NCBI GenBank assembly: GCA_022376925.1
Contig: JAIOJX010000006.1
Span: forward strand, 62,457,394 to 62,521,393
Reading direction: 5' to 3'
Source of the DNA: Tragulus kanchil
Taxonomy: Eukaryota > Chordata > Mammalia > Artiodactyla > Tragulidae
Length of the DNA: 64,000 nucleotides
Below the pieces are notes generated by a model. That model did not search any database. It worked only from the letters and a program-made list of their open reading frames with translations, and was not told the origin of the DNA. Below are positions 12,497 to 24,924 of this stretch, in pieces (the first letter of the stretch is position 1; the number at the start of each line of letters is the position of its first letter). The translations under genes were made by a program, and so were the position numbers.

Positions 12497-12817
12497 TGGG
12501 CTTCCCTGGTGGTCCAGTGGGTAAGGACACCGCCTTGCAGTGCAAGGGGCGCCGGTTCGATCCCTGGTCTGGGAAGATCCCACGTGCCACGGAGCAGCTG
12601 GACTGATGTGTCCAATTACCGAGCCAGAGCTCTGGAGCGCATGTGCCCAGAGCCGGCACTCTGCAACAACAGAGACCACCGCGATGGAAGGCCCACATGG
12701 GCCAAAGAACAAAGATGGATGAAAACAGACAAATGAAAGACCAATAGAAGTGGCCCACCCACTCCCCTCGCTTCCCCAACCTGCCCAAAGCTAAAGTAAA
12801 TAAATGTTTAAAATAAT
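12497..12817 (+). mobile_element. CHR-type SINE with perfect 16-bp target-site duplication
   Basis: Begins 'gggcttccctggtggtccag' at 12498, has a well-kept internal promoter region ('ggttcgatccctggtctggg') and an A-rich tail. The direct repeat 'aataataataattgca' flanks it at 12481-12496 and 12818-12833. This is one of the least diverged SINEs in the window, so a comparatively young insertion. Confidence 0.88.
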
Positions 12818-12968
12818 AATAATAATAATTGCAATCTAAAGTGGATGAGAAAGGCATGATAAACATCTCTGCAGTGATTAATCACTTGGCTGAGATGCAG
12901 TTTTTAAGATAGCACTCTAAACTCAATTTTTAAAAATGTACCCAGACAAATACTGTCAAGGTGAATTT

Positions 12969-15260
12969 CCTTCTCACTGTTCTGGAAAATGAAGAAATGG
13001 ACACAATTTTGCAATTGATTGTGATAAACGTATCCTGTCCTTGGACAAGTGTGGAGGCAATTCCATGGATGAGGTCTCTAGGACTTGGCCCTGGGTGAGT
13101 GTAACTAGTTGTTCATGAAAGCAAAGCCATGTTTCTGTATGGTCTGCCTGACTCCCCATGACATCCGTTGTTGGTAAAGTTGAGCACCAATGACTTATTG
13201 TCCCCTTTCCTCCCTGAAAGACCTCATGTGGCCTGGTCACTCAGAGTTGTGCCTCCACTAAGATCCTGCATCTCTCTCAGTGACATTTGTCAGCTCTCTC
13301 TCACTGAGGCTCAGCCTTTGGGATTTCAAGGTCATCTTTCCACCGTTTGTGCTCATATGGAAAGTATTTTTTCCCATAGTTTTCCCCTTTCATTCCAGGC
13401 TATATGCTCCCTTTTGAAGTGATTTTTTTAGAAATAGTATATCTACATCTTTGTCTGGTTCAAAGAGATGACTCTTCTGAAGGACACTTCTATTTGTCAC
13501 ATATCGCCACATGCACAATTCAATCGCTCTTTCAAGACCCAACATTTTTGCCATCATCTCTGTTAAGCCTTTTTTGAAATTCCCAGGCGAACTAAGTTCT
13601 CTCCCCTCTACTGACCATAGAACTTTCTTTCCACATGAGAGGAATTCCCTTCTGTGTTAGTTCCTTGCAATAAGAAACTGACACAAACTTAGTAGTTTAA
13701 AACATTTGAGAGATAAATGTTTTCTCTCACAGTTCTTGAGCCCAGAAGTCCAAAATCTATATAACTGGGTTGAAATCAAGGTGTCAGCATGGCCACACTC
13801 AGTACAGAATTTCTGAGAGAATACTTTCCTTGAGTCTTCCAGTCTGCAGCTGCCAGCATTTCTTGACTTGAAGCTGAATCTCTCCAGTCGCCATCTCAGT
13901 GGCTACATTGCCTCTTCCTCTTCTGTGTAATCCCCTGCTTCTCTCTTATAAAGACATGTAATTACATTTAGACCCATCCAAATAATCCAATATCATTACT
14001 CATCCCAAGATTCTTAACCTAGCCACATCTCAAAGTCTCAGCCACTTAATCCTCATTCAGAGGTTCCAGGGTTTAAGTCAGAGACAAATCTTTGGAAAAG
14101 ACTACCACATCCTTCTCACTGTTCTGGAAAATGAAGAAATGGACACAATTTTGCAATTGATTGTGATAAACGTATCCTGTCCTTGGACAAGTGTGGAGGC
14201 AATTCCATGGATGAGGTCTCTAGGACTTGGCCCTGGGTGAGTGTAACTAGTTGTTCATGAAAGCAAAGCCATGTTTCTGTATGGTCTGCCTGACTCCCCA
14301 TGACATCCGTTGTTGGTAAAGTTGAGCACCAATGACTTATTGTCCCCTTTCCTCCCTGAAAGACCTCATGTGGCCTGGTCACTCAGAGTTGTGCCTCCAC
14401 TAAGATCCTGCATCTCTCTCAGTGACATTTGTCAGCTCTCTCTCACTGAGGCTCAGCCTTTGGGATTTCAAGGTCATCTTTCCACCGTTTGTGCTCATAT
14501 GGAAAGTATTTTTTCCCATAGTTTTCCCCTTTCATTCCAGGCTATATGCTCCCTTTTGAAGTGATTTTTTTAGAAATAGTATATCTACATCTTTGTCTGG
14601 TTCAAAGAGATGACTCTTCTGAAGGACACTTCTATTTGTCACATATCGCCACATGCACAATTCAATCGCTCTTTCAAGACCCAACATTTTTGCCATCATC
14701 TCTGTTAAGCCTTTTTTGAAATGCCCAGGCGAACTAAGTTCTCTCCCCTCTACTGACCATAGAACTTTCTTTCCACATGAGAGAATTCCCTTCTGTGTTA
14801 GTTCCTTGCAATAAGAAACTGACACAAACTTAGTAGTTTAAAACATTTGAGAGATAAATGTTTTCTCTCACAGTTCTTGAGCCCAGAAGTCCAAAATCTA
14901 TATAACTGGGTTGAAATCAAGGTGTCAGCATGGCCACACTCAGTACAGAATTTCTGAGAGAATACTTTCCTTGAGTCTTCCAGTCTGCAGCTGCCAGCAT
15001 TTCTTGACTTGAAGCTGAATCTCTCCAGTCGCCATCTCAGTGGCTACATTGCCTCTTCCTCTTCTGTGTAATCCCCTGCTTCTCTCTTATAAAGACATGT
15101 AATTACATTTAGACCCATCCAAATAATCCAATATCATTACTCATCCCAAGATTCTTAACCTAGCCACATCTCAAAGTCTCAGCCACTTAATCCTCATTCA
15201 GAGGTTCCAGGGTTTAAGTCAGAGACAAATCTTTGGAAACTATTATTTAGACTACCACAC
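12969..15260. repeat. Tandem duplication F, period 1142
   Basis: 12969-14110 recurs at 14111-15260. Differences: G loss in copy 2 near 14782 ('gaggaattcc' versus 'gagaattcc'), C/G change near 13582/14724, and about 10 bases missing in copy 1 some 15 bases before its end. The left half (12969-13652) is unclassified unique sequence. Confidence 0.95.
13653..14110 (-). mobile_element. MaLR-type LTR, MLT1-like (second copy 14794-15260)
   Basis: Plus strand reads as antisense of an MLT1-type LTR: 'tgtgttagttccttgc' start, 'ctctcacagttcttgagccc', 'aatcaaggtgtcagc' and 'ctcttataaagacatgtaa'. Ancient mammalian LTR, diverged. Family recognised from memory of the consensus. Confidence 0.6.
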
Positions 15261-15427
15261 CTTCCCTATCAGCATGCCAGTAATTCTTTCATTTGCTCAA
15301 AGTCCTTACAGGGACTGGAAGCTACCTGAAGACAAAAATCATCCTCCAGTTCTTCCAAGGACTCTAACATTTCACTCTGCTCCTGGTAGGGAATACAGTC
15401 AGATATGTTATCCAAGGTATTTAATAG

Positions 15428-15645
15428 CCAGGTGGTGCTAATGGTAGAGAACCTGCCTGCCAATGAAGGATACGTAAGAGGCGGGTTCAATCCCTGGGTT
15501 GGGAAAATCCCCTGGAGGAGGAAATGGCAACCCACCCTAGTATTCTTGCTTGGAGAATCCCATGGACAGAGGAGCCTGTCAGACTCTATGGTCCATAGGC
15601 TGACAAAGAGTCAGATACTGAAGCTTCTGAGCATGCACACACACA
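15428..15645 (+). mobile_element. Bov-tA SINE (second copy 16531-16748)
   Basis: 'gccaggtggtgctaatggta' start, 'gagaacctgcctgccaatga', 'gggttcaatccctgggttgg', 'aaatggcaacccaccctagt' and 'cccatggacagaggagcctg' in canonical Bov-tA order. Confidence 0.88.
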
Positions 15646-15683
15646 GTGAGGGTACCAACCAATTAGAACAATAGACGTTGGCT

Positions 15684-16140
15684 TGTGGGGCCCTGAAGGA
15701 AAGAAGGCCTTTGCAAGCATAGGGAAGCTTAAGCACATATTTGCAGTTTGGTGCTAAAAGGATGCCTACAGGAAGAGACAGGGCATGATCTAAGGTCCAT
15801 TGTCAAAACTTCTGATTGATTCCCCTGGTTTCCGAGCTCTGGACAATGCATGCTCACCATGAGTTCCTATTGCAATGCAAATACATAACTGCTGGACCTT
15901 TAGCTTGATTGGTGTAACTATAGGAAGTCCCTTGCAAAGCCCTCTTCGTTTGCCTATGAAAACTGTTAGTTTACACTAATAAAGTGGAATTGCCTCGACA
16001 GAACCCCTGCCGTGTCTGATTGTCCCCAGTGCATGTCCACGGGCTGGGGGGCCAGCAGCAAAGGCTCGCCTCTCTCCGAGATCTCCCGGTTTAGCCGGGG
16101 GCAATCCCGCTGTCTTCCTTTTCTGCGGAAGGTCCCTGCA
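15684..16140 (+). mobile_element. Solo endogenous-retrovirus LTR (second copy 16787-17243)
   Basis: Begins TGTGGGG at 15684 and ends CCCTGCA at 16140, 457 bp, with AATAAA at 15978-15983 followed by a conserved R/U5 part. Flanks ttggct (15678-15683) and ctggct (16141-16146) match at 5 of 6 bases, consistent with a 6-bp target-site duplication. Same family as the minus-strand LTR at 11703. No retroviral gene sequence adjoins it. Class II assignment is inferred from the duplication length. Confidence 0.78.
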
Positions 16141-17478
16141 CTGGCTGTAGGACTGTGTCAGGAGTTTTAAGCTTTGGTTACAGGTCCCAGGGGAAGTGGG
16201 TGTTTGTGTCCCCAAGAAGGATTTAGGACTCCCAGAGCTGTGTTTCTGTGTTCTAACAACAGGGATGGTGGCATTGTGTATGAAGATACATATCTGTTGA
16301 ATGGATGAATAGATTAATGAAAGATAAATGGATAATAGGGCTATTCTCATATGGATGAATCATTTGCTCAAAAAAAAGTCCAGTAATTCTTTCATTTGCT
16401 CAAAGTCCTTACAGGGACTGGAAGCTACCTGAAGACAAAAATCATCCTCCAGTTCTTCCAAGGACTCTAACATTTCACTCTGCTCCTGGTAGGGAATACA
16501 GTCAGATATGTTATCCAAGGTATTTAATAGCCAGGTGGTGCTAATGGTAGAGAACCTGCCTGCCAATGAAGGATACGTAAGAGGCGGGTTCAATCCCTGG
16601 GTTGGGAAAATCCCCTGGAGGAGGAAATGGCAACCCACCCTAGTATTCTTGCTTGGAGAATCCCATGGACAGAGGAGCCTGTCAGACTCTATGGTCCATA
16701 GGCTGACAAAGAGTCAGATACTGAAGCTTCTGAGCATGCACACACACAGTGAGGGTACCAACCAATTAGAACAATAGACGTTGGCTTGTGGGGCCCTGAA
16801 GGAAAGAAGGCCTTTGCAAGCATAGGGAAGCTTAAGCACATATTTGCAGTTTGGTGCTAAAAGGATGCCTACAGGAAGAGACAGGGCATGATCTAAGGTC
16901 CATTGTCAAAACTTCTGATTGATTCCCCTGGTTTCCGAGCTCTGGACAATGCATGCTCACCATGAGTTCCTATTGCAATGCAAATACATAACTGCTGGAC
17001 CTTTAGCTTGATTGGTGTAACTATAGGAAGTCCCTTGCAAAGCCCTCTTCATTTGCCTATGAAAACTGTTAGTTTACACTAATAAAGTGGAATTGCCTCG
17101 ACAGAACCCCTGCCGTGTCTGATTGTCCCCAGTGCATGTCCACGGGCTGGGGGGCCAGCAGCAAAGGCTCGCCTCTCTCCGAGATCTCCCGGTTTAGCCG
17201 GGGGCAATCCCGCTGTCTTCCTTTTCTGCGGAAGGTCCCTGCACTGGCTGTAGGACTGTGTCAGGAGTTTTAAGCTTTGGTTACAGGTCCCAGGGGAAGT
17301 GGGTGTTTGTGTCCCCAAGAAGGATTTAGGACTCCCAGAGCTGTGTTTCTGTGTTCTAACAACAGGGATGGTGGCATTGTGTATGCTGGCTGAGTATCAG
17401 CCTGAGAGAAGATACATATCTGTTGAATGGATGAATAGATTAATGAAAGATAAATGGATAATAGGGCTATTCTCATAT

Positions 17479-18958
17479 AAACAGGTTATGGGGAGAGATA
17501 TCCTAGAATATAAGAAACTATGATTGCCCTTCAGATAGCACCATGAGGGGGCTCCTCCTTCACCTGCAAATCACACAGTGCTCCACTTGGTGGAATGTTC
17601 ATATTCTGTGAATTTATAGGACTACCTAGTCCTTTCTACCTGGCCAAACCTAAATGAATATCTGTGACTACAGGAGGGGATGGTACAATAAGGAGCAGAA
17701 GGACCACTGCAACTTTGTCTAACTGCTGCTGGAATACCACCTGACACATTCATTATTGTGATGTAGGATCCAGGAGAATAGCATAAAAAAATAGTGATTG
17801 TTCTCTCAGACATGGCTGAAGGAAATAATGCTGAGGGGCAGTGAGAGACAGTCTCATGCAAATAAGTTGTACATCCTCGAATGGATAAGGTAATTGCAAA
17901 TGCTAAAGAAGTAGAATGAAATGTCTAAACAAACCAACCATCCACTCAAACAGACAAAAACAGAAAAATCCCAAAGCCTCAAGGGAGCTTTGTCAGAACT
18001 CAAGCAGTAAATAATTCTAAAAGATATTTAGCAAGTCTTCAAGTGCTTTGATATATAAAACCATTTTTTTTTTCAATGCCCTAAGTCAGCGTACAAATTT
18101 TACCATGATTGACAGCTTCATTTCCATGAAGGGAGGGCTCTTAAGATGCAAATGTCATTCAAGACAGGAAGAGCAAGCATTTGGCTGTTACCAGAAAACC
18201 TTCTTGCAGTTCAGTCTCTCCCCAAACATTCACTGAATTGAAAATATTAATTCCATAAGCATGCAGAACTTGAGTACTATCTCTTGATACTGATTCCATT
18301 GCTAGCACATCATTACCTCTATCCTACACTCCCAGAATAATCTACTCACTGGTCCCCAGACTTATCTGTTTCCAGTCCATCCCACCCTGCCCTGAAAACT
18401 GCTCCTCTTAAGAGCAACTTCAAGCAATCAGTCATCAATCAGCTCACAGACCTCTACAGACAACTCACTGTGAGTCAATGTAGCATGAATCTCTCAACTG
18501 GGCTTTTAAAGTCATCCTTAATAAACAGACTCTATACTTTCACATTTTTTCCTAGCTCTGGAAGTGAGCTTGTCAGCTGGAAGAAATCCCAACCATCTTT
18601 CAATCTCAAGATGAATTATCCTCTCCTTCAAGAAGCATTCACTGGGGCTTCTTTCTTTATTCTCAGCCCCTGAATGGAAATTCTCTTTCACCTGCATATC
18701 TACGGCATCTTGTTTTTATTTCAACCACTGAACTTAATCCTGCTCTCCTTCCCACTATGCTAGTTTTTTTTTTTCCCCCCACAACCTCGTTCTTGTTCTT
18801 CTCTTCTAAGCTGTGGTCTTCTTAAGAAACAAAGATGTATTTGTTTTGTTCCTTCACACACACCCATCCACTCACAGAACACCATCACAGCTCTGCTCTC
18901 CTCTCAACTACTTCTTTGATCAGACCTCATGTTCACAGAAGACAAACTGAATTACTTA
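17479..18958. other. Unique sequence without recognised elements
   Basis: About 1.5 kb with only short open frames and a T/C-rich run near 18760. No splice-framed conserved peptide was recognised. Confidence 0.5.
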
Positions 18959-19415
18959 GCACAGTTCAGTTCAGTTCAGTTGCTCAGTATGGTCTGACTC
19001 TTTGCAACCCCATGGACTGTAGCATGCCAGGCTTCTCTGTCATTCACCATCTCCCAAAACTTGCTCAAACTCATGTCCATTGACTCAGTGATGCCATCCA
19101 ACCATTTTCTCCTCTGTCATTCCCTTCTCCTTTTGCCTTCTATTTTCCTGAACATAAGAGTCTTTTCCAATGAGTCATTTCTTTACATCAGATGTGCTAA
19201 AGTATTGAAATTTCAGCTTTAGCATCATTCCTTCCAATGAATATTCAGGGTTGATTTCCTTTAGTATTGATTGGTTTGATCTCCTTGCAGTCTAAGGGAC
19301 TCTCAAGAGTCTTCTCCAATACCATAGTTCAAAGGCATCAATTCTTCAGTGTTCAGCCTTCTTTATGGTCCAACTCTCATATCCATATATGACTACTGGG
19401 AAAACCAGTAAGTCC
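18959..19415 (-). mobile_element. BovB (RTE) 3'-end fragment
   Basis: Antisense on the plus strand. It starts with the tandem 'ttcag' units of the BovB tail (18963-18982), then 'gttgctcagtatggtctgac', 'ccattgactcagtgatgcca' and 'aatattcagggttgatttcc', to 'atgactactgggaaaacc'. 5'-truncated, about 455 bp, not duplicated. Confidence 0.88.
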
Positions 19416-19864
19416 CCTACATATAAATGAGTTCTACTTTAAGATCACATTTGTAAGTACAAGAAGCTTAGACTATATACCCAGCTAGCACAATTGGTTG
19501 TATAGTGCTGTACTGTAATAGATTAATAATACTTTTTATAAAACTAATGCATAAAAAGCCAACACAAGCAAAAAAACAAACATTTTAAACCTTACAGTAT
19601 AGTACCTTGAAAAGTACAGTACAACAGCTGCAATACAGGGGCTGGCATTGAATGAACAGGCAAGAAGAATTTCTGACAGTGGAGCTGAAGTATCATCAGC
19701 AATAGTAGACAGAGGGCAAGCTACAATTTCATTCATGATTGACACTGATGGAATGCATGTTTGCATCATTGAAGGTTTGCAATTTGAAATTTCGTATGTA
19801 GGGACCTTACTGTACTGGTTGAAAATAGTCTCTCAGACAATGAGGTACCACAAAGCTACTCAGT
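19416..19864. other. Possible unnamed interspersed repeat
   Basis: The segment has the look of a dispersed repeat ('aagtcccctacatataaa', 'cagtacaacagctgcaata') but I cannot assign it to a family. Its right part is inside duplication H. Confidence 0.3.
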
Positions 19865-21983
19865 CTTACACTTTGAACTCTTGAGGGCAGGAACCCTATC
19901 TAGTTTATCCATCTTTATATGCTATCATTTATCTTGGTGCCAGGAAAAAGTCATCCAATCAATATGTGTTGAGTAAAGAAATGAATGAGTGAGTGAATGA
20001 ATGAATGTATGAGTGAAAGGTAACTAGGTAAATATGGAAGCAAAGAGATGGAGAGGTACCGGAAAAGATCCCCTGGGAAAAACGGGGTCATGGGACACAA
20101 AAGAAAAAGAGAATCCTCTAAAAGTTAATATCCTTTGCTTCCCAGTTTTTCTTATGGTCCTTCCCCTGCTTATCTTGGAACTAATGGGAAAATGCCCAAT
20201 GTTCTGCCTAAGAAAGTGAGCATGCTGGTTGGAGTTTATATACCATGCCTGGATGGAATGATTTCAAGGCAGTCAGCCTGCAGTGTCTTGCAGAATGCCA
20301 GGGCCTAGAGGATTCAGGATCCTACAGATGCTGCAATCGGTGCTCTGGCTCACATAGCAACCCCTGCTCAGTGTCATGCTGTTCCTACCTGGCTTGAGGT
20401 TCAGAGCTGGGGAGCCACAGTGATGTAGAATAGGGACAGAGGGGATAAAGAAATCAACGCTTGTGGCCCCAATTACACTGTAGGCACCCCATGTTGTCCA
20501 GGATCATGGATTTTAAAAAATTAGATGATGAAACTTAGAGCAGGAAGGAATAGAATCACTGGGGGTTGATAACAGTGAAGGTTAATTTGTTATGTCTGTT
20601 ACAGGGGATAATTAAGCTGGCATGTTTCACTTTGTTACATTTGAATGAAGTAGCTTCTTATTGCACACTTTTAAAAAAAATCAAGAAACCACAGAATAAT
20701 TTCCAAACTGAAACTGTGACTACACTTTGGGAACCCCTGAACTAGTTATCAGTAAATTTGGGTACCACTCAATCAACTTTACAGTGTCTCTATGAGACAG
20801 AAAGGAAGTTCTTATTTGAATAAAACAGGCAAGGGAAAAAAAATTTCTGACAGTGGAGCTGAAGTATCATCAGCAATAGTAGACAGAGGGCAAGCTACAA
20901 TTTCATTCATGATTGACACTGATGGAATGCATGTTTGCATCATTGAAGGTTTGCAATTTGAAATTTCGTATGTAGGGACCTTACTGTACTGGTTGAAAAT
21001 AGTCTCTCAGACAATGAGGTACCACAAAGCTACTCAGTCTTACACTTTGAACTCTTGAGGGCAGGAACCCTATCTAGTTTATCCATCTTTATATGCTATC
21101 ATTTATCTTGGTGCCAGGAAAAAGTCATCCAATCAATATGTGTTGAGTAAAGAAATGAATGAGTGAGTGAATGAATGAATGTATGAGTGAAAGGTAACTA
21201 GGTAAATATGGAAGCAAAGAGATGGAGAGGTACCGGAAAAGATCCCCTGGGAAAAACGGGGTCATGGGACACAAAAGAAAAAGAGAATCCTCTAAAAGTT
21301 AATATCCTTTGCTTCCCAGTTTTTCTTATGGTCCTTCCCCTGCTTATCTTGGAACTAATGGGAAAATGCCCAATGTTCTGCCTAAGAAAGTGAGCATGCT
21401 GGTTGGAGTTTATATACCATGCCTGGATGGAATGATTTCAAGGCAGTCAGCCTGCAGTGTCTTGCAGAATGCCAGGGCCTAGAGGATTCAGGATCCTACA
21501 GATGCTGCAATCGGTGCTCTGGCTCACATAGCAACCCCTGCTCAGTGTCATGCTGTTCCTACCTGGCTTGAGGTTCAGAGCTGGGGAGCCACAGTGATGT
21601 AGAATAGGGACAGAGGGGATAAAGAAATCAACGCTTGTGGCCCCAATTACACTGTAGGCACCCCATGTTGTCCAGGATCATGGATTTTAAAAAATTAGAT
21701 GATGAAACTTAGAGCAGGAAGGAATAGAATCACTGGGGGTTGATAACAGTGAAGGTTAATTTGTTATGTCTGTTACAGGGGATAATTAAGCTGGCATGTT
21801 TCACTTTGTTACATTTGAATGAAGTAGCTTCTTATTGCACACTTTTAAAAAAAATCAAGAAACCACAGAATAATTTCCAAACTGAAACTGTGACTACACT
21901 TTGGGAACCCCTGAACTAGTTATCAGTAAATTTGGGTACCACTCAATCAACTTTACAGTGTCTCTATGAGACAGAAAGGAAGT
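19655..21983. repeat. Tandem duplication H, period 1174
   Basis: About 19655-20809 recurs at 20824-21983. The first 16 bases of copy 2 differ ('caagggaaaaaaaattt' versus 'caagaagaattt'); the rest is nearly identical. About 20020-20809 is unclassified, ending in a hAT-like 'ctttgggaacccctgaac'. Confidence 0.95.
19865..20022 (+). mobile_element. L2/MIR-like 3' end with (GAAT)n (second copy 21039-21196)
   Basis: 'actcttgagggcaggaaccc', then 'caatatgtgttgagtaaa' and a GAAT/GAGT simple repeat at 19980-20018, the usual ending of old L2-type elements. Confidence 0.5.
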
Positions 21984-22265
21984 GGCTTACTGTCTACTTG
22001 GCCACAGAAAAGCTGAGGAATAAGCAACATGTCTGTTTACCCACTGGAAGCTCCTGAGCATGAGTGCCAAGGGTGTGAACAGGCCAAGATTTGGTTACCG
22101 TGCAGTTATTCATTCAATAAAAATCAATTCCCTATGACATCAGACACTTTGGTTGGTGTTGAAGATACATCTAAATAAAATAGACATAAAGCCTGTCTTC
22201 AGTTACCTGTAATACCATTGGGTTAAATACATACAATCCAATCAAGAAATGAATACACAATTAGT

Positions 22266-22452
22266 GTTGTGTTGTTGTACTGTTGCTTCAATCATGTCCA
22301 ACTCTTTATGGCCCACCAGACTCCTCTGTTGCCCAAGCTAAAGTGGATTGCCATATCCTCCTCCAGGGGATCTTCCTAACCCAGGGATCAAACCCATGTT
22401 TCCTTCATTGGCAGGCAGGTTCTTTACAACTAGTGCTACCTGGGAAACCAGC
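22266..22452 (-). mobile_element. Bov-A/Bov-tA SINE
   Basis: Antisense: 'caatcatgtccaactcttta', 'ctcctccaggggatcttcc', 'cccagggatcaaacccatg' and 'ttggcaggcaggttctttac', ending 'acctgggaaacc'. Single copy, outside the duplications. Confidence 0.82.
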
Positions 22453-22546
22453 AATAATATTAGGCAATAAACTCAGTAGACAAAAATAAAGCATAAAGAA
22501 AAGAGTGGTGGAGAAGGTCTTTCAGTATTAGTTATTAATGGATAAA

Positions 22547-24924
22547 TTTTGATAAATGTGGGAAATCAAGGCATAACTTAGGCAGCATGGATGTGTCAGG
22601 GAATAGAACAGACAAGCAATGACATGAGAGTGAAGCAGGGATGAGATGACTACAGACTGCAATATTCAAGGAGAGACTCCATCTCCATGACAGAAGTGGA
22701 TCTTGACTTCATCTTTGAATTAAAGATGGCATACTTAGAAACTGGAGAACAGAAAGTATTATGTGGACAGTAAATAGTAAAACTTGCACAGTACAAGCTT
22801 TGGGAGGCTAAAAGAAATGAATCATTCCAATAAGCTGAACTTTATGGAAACTGTTCTTGGGAGGTTTACTTTAACATATACATGCATAAGCACACACACA
22901 ACACAAGCTAATGCTACATGATGCTAAACCACTGGCTAAGATACTGGTCTAAATAAAAGAAGAACTATTAAACTAGTGCATTATGTTCATAATTGAGGTC
23001 AATTCAAAGAAAATGACTACAAGAGTTTCTCCAGTCAGACAGAATTCTGTGGAATGAACATCCACCCCATCCCAGACCTTCAGGGCATACTCTGAGTCTT
23101 TTGGCAATCCCAGGCTCTAGGGTGTTGACAGAGGCTACTAGACACTGGCAGTGTGATATCTCAAACTTATTTATCTTCCTTGAGAAGAAATTGTTTGAAG
23201 AGTTGCTTTTTCTTCTATAAATTTGAAATAGTTTTATGTGGATATTTCACATATTCTTATCCTAAAACAACACAACTCTTAAAGAATTGATAGAAGAAAC
23301 TTGAGACATTTCTATAATGTACAGAATTTGTATGTTTCTTTAAAATTTGAATGCATTTAAGTATGATCTAGCTCTACAGTCTTATAAGTAAATTAAAAAT
23401 CTAAGAGAAAATGCTTCTTGAATGAACTCCTGAATATTTGAGAATCATACGCCAAGTAACCATGAATTGTGTACTAATAGCTAGTTTTCAACAACGGTTT
23501 CCCAGTGAACCACATACCCTGGAATTCATGTCCTGTGTGGTCCTCTTTCTAAGAATCTGAACTGATTATCTATTTAATGAAGGAAAAGTGGTAGTGAGGT
23601 GAGTTCAGAAAAAGCCTTGCAGTCCCTGCCTTGGTTTCTTGGAATACTCATTCTGGTGGGAGCCAGCTCCCATGTAAGGAATCTATCTACTTAAAATCCT
23701 CCACTGATAGGAAGCCCATGTTAGCTATAAGGAGAAGCAGCATGGAGAAAAGACCAGTCCATTTTGATAAATGTGGGAAATCAAGGGCATAACTTAGAAA
23801 GCTGAAAAAGAAGCAGAAGGGGGTATAAATGTTGAAACTCCATCTCCATGACAGAAGTGGATCTTGACTTCATCTTTGAATTAAAGATGGCATACTTAGA
23901 AACTGGAGAACAGAAAGTATTATGTGGACAGTAAATAGTAAAACTTGCACAGTACAAGCTTTGGGAGGCTAAAAGAAATGAATCATTCCAATAAGCTGAA
24001 CTTTATGGAAACTGTTCTTGGGAGGTTTACTTTAACATATACATGCATAAGCACACACACAACACAAGCTAATGCTACATGATGCTAAACCACTGGCTAA
24101 GATACTGGTCTAAATAAAAGAAGAACTATTAAACTAGTGCATTATGTTCATAATTGAGGTCAATTCAAAGAAAATGACTACAAGAGTTTCTCCAGTCAGA
24201 CAGAATTCTGTGGAATGAACATCCACCCCATCCCAGACCTTCAGGGCATACTCTGAGTCTTTTGGCAATCCCAGGCTCTAGGGTGTTGACAGAGGCTACT
24301 AGACACTGGCAGTGTGATATCTCAAACTTATTTATCTTCCTTGAGAAGAAATTGTTTGAAGAGTTGCTTTTTCTTCTATAAATTTGAAATAGTTTTATGT
24401 GGATATTTCACATATTCTTATCCTAAAACAACACAACTCTTAAAGAATTGATAGAAGAAACTTGAGACATTTCTATAATGTACAGAATTTGTATGTTTCT
24501 TTAAAATTTGAATGCATTTAAGTATGATCTAGCTCTACAGTCTTATAAGAAAATTTAAAAAATCTAAGAGAAAATGCTTCTTGAATGAACTCCTGAATAT
24601 TTGAGAATCATACGCCAAGTAACCATGAATTGTGTACTAATAGCTAGTTTTCAACAACGGTTTCCCAGTGAACCACATACCCTGGAATTCATGTCCTGTG
24701 TGGTCCTCTTTCTAAGAATCTGAACTGATTATCTATTTAATGAAGGAAAAGTGGTAGTGAGGTGAGTTCAGAAAAAGCCTTGCAGTCCCTGCCTTGGTTT
24801 CTTGGAATACTCATTCTGGTGGGAGCCAGCTCCCATGTAAGGAATCTATCTACTTAAAATCCTCCACTGATAGGAAGCCCATGTTAGCTATAAGGAGAAG
24901 CAGCATGGAGAAAAAGACCAGTCC
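22547..24924. repeat. Tandem duplication I, period about 1161
   Basis: 22677-23760 recurs at 23838-24924. A shorter block, 22547-22571, recurs at 23763-23787, so copy 2 starts with a damaged 75-base zone. One A is missing in copy 1 at the very end (23747 region). The content is mostly unclassified unique sequence. Confidence 0.92.

Larger units (their letters stand above)
15278..17478. repeat. Tandem duplication G, period 1103-1129
   Basis: 15278-16350 recurs at 16381-17478. Copy 1 lacks about 26 bases after 16280 (compare 17383-17408), some 70 bases before its end. A filler of about 30 bases, itself containing 'catttgctcaaa' from the unit start, lies at 16351-16380. Confidence 0.95.

Noticed and set aside
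12497..12600. tRNA gene
   Set aside because: The tRNA-like promoter boxes belong to a SINE; no full cloverleaf was traced.
8043..12736. Recurrent 60-98-codon frames of very similar sequence in several places
   Set aside because: All are translations of CHR-type SINEs, which explains their similarity.
15976..16350. 124-codon minus-strand frame over the solo LTR
   Set aside because: It is antisense to the LTR and flanking sequence, and no known product.
19980..20018. CRISPR-like or regulatory short repeats
   Set aside because: Simple GAAT/GAGT repeat at the end of an old element in a mammalian genome.
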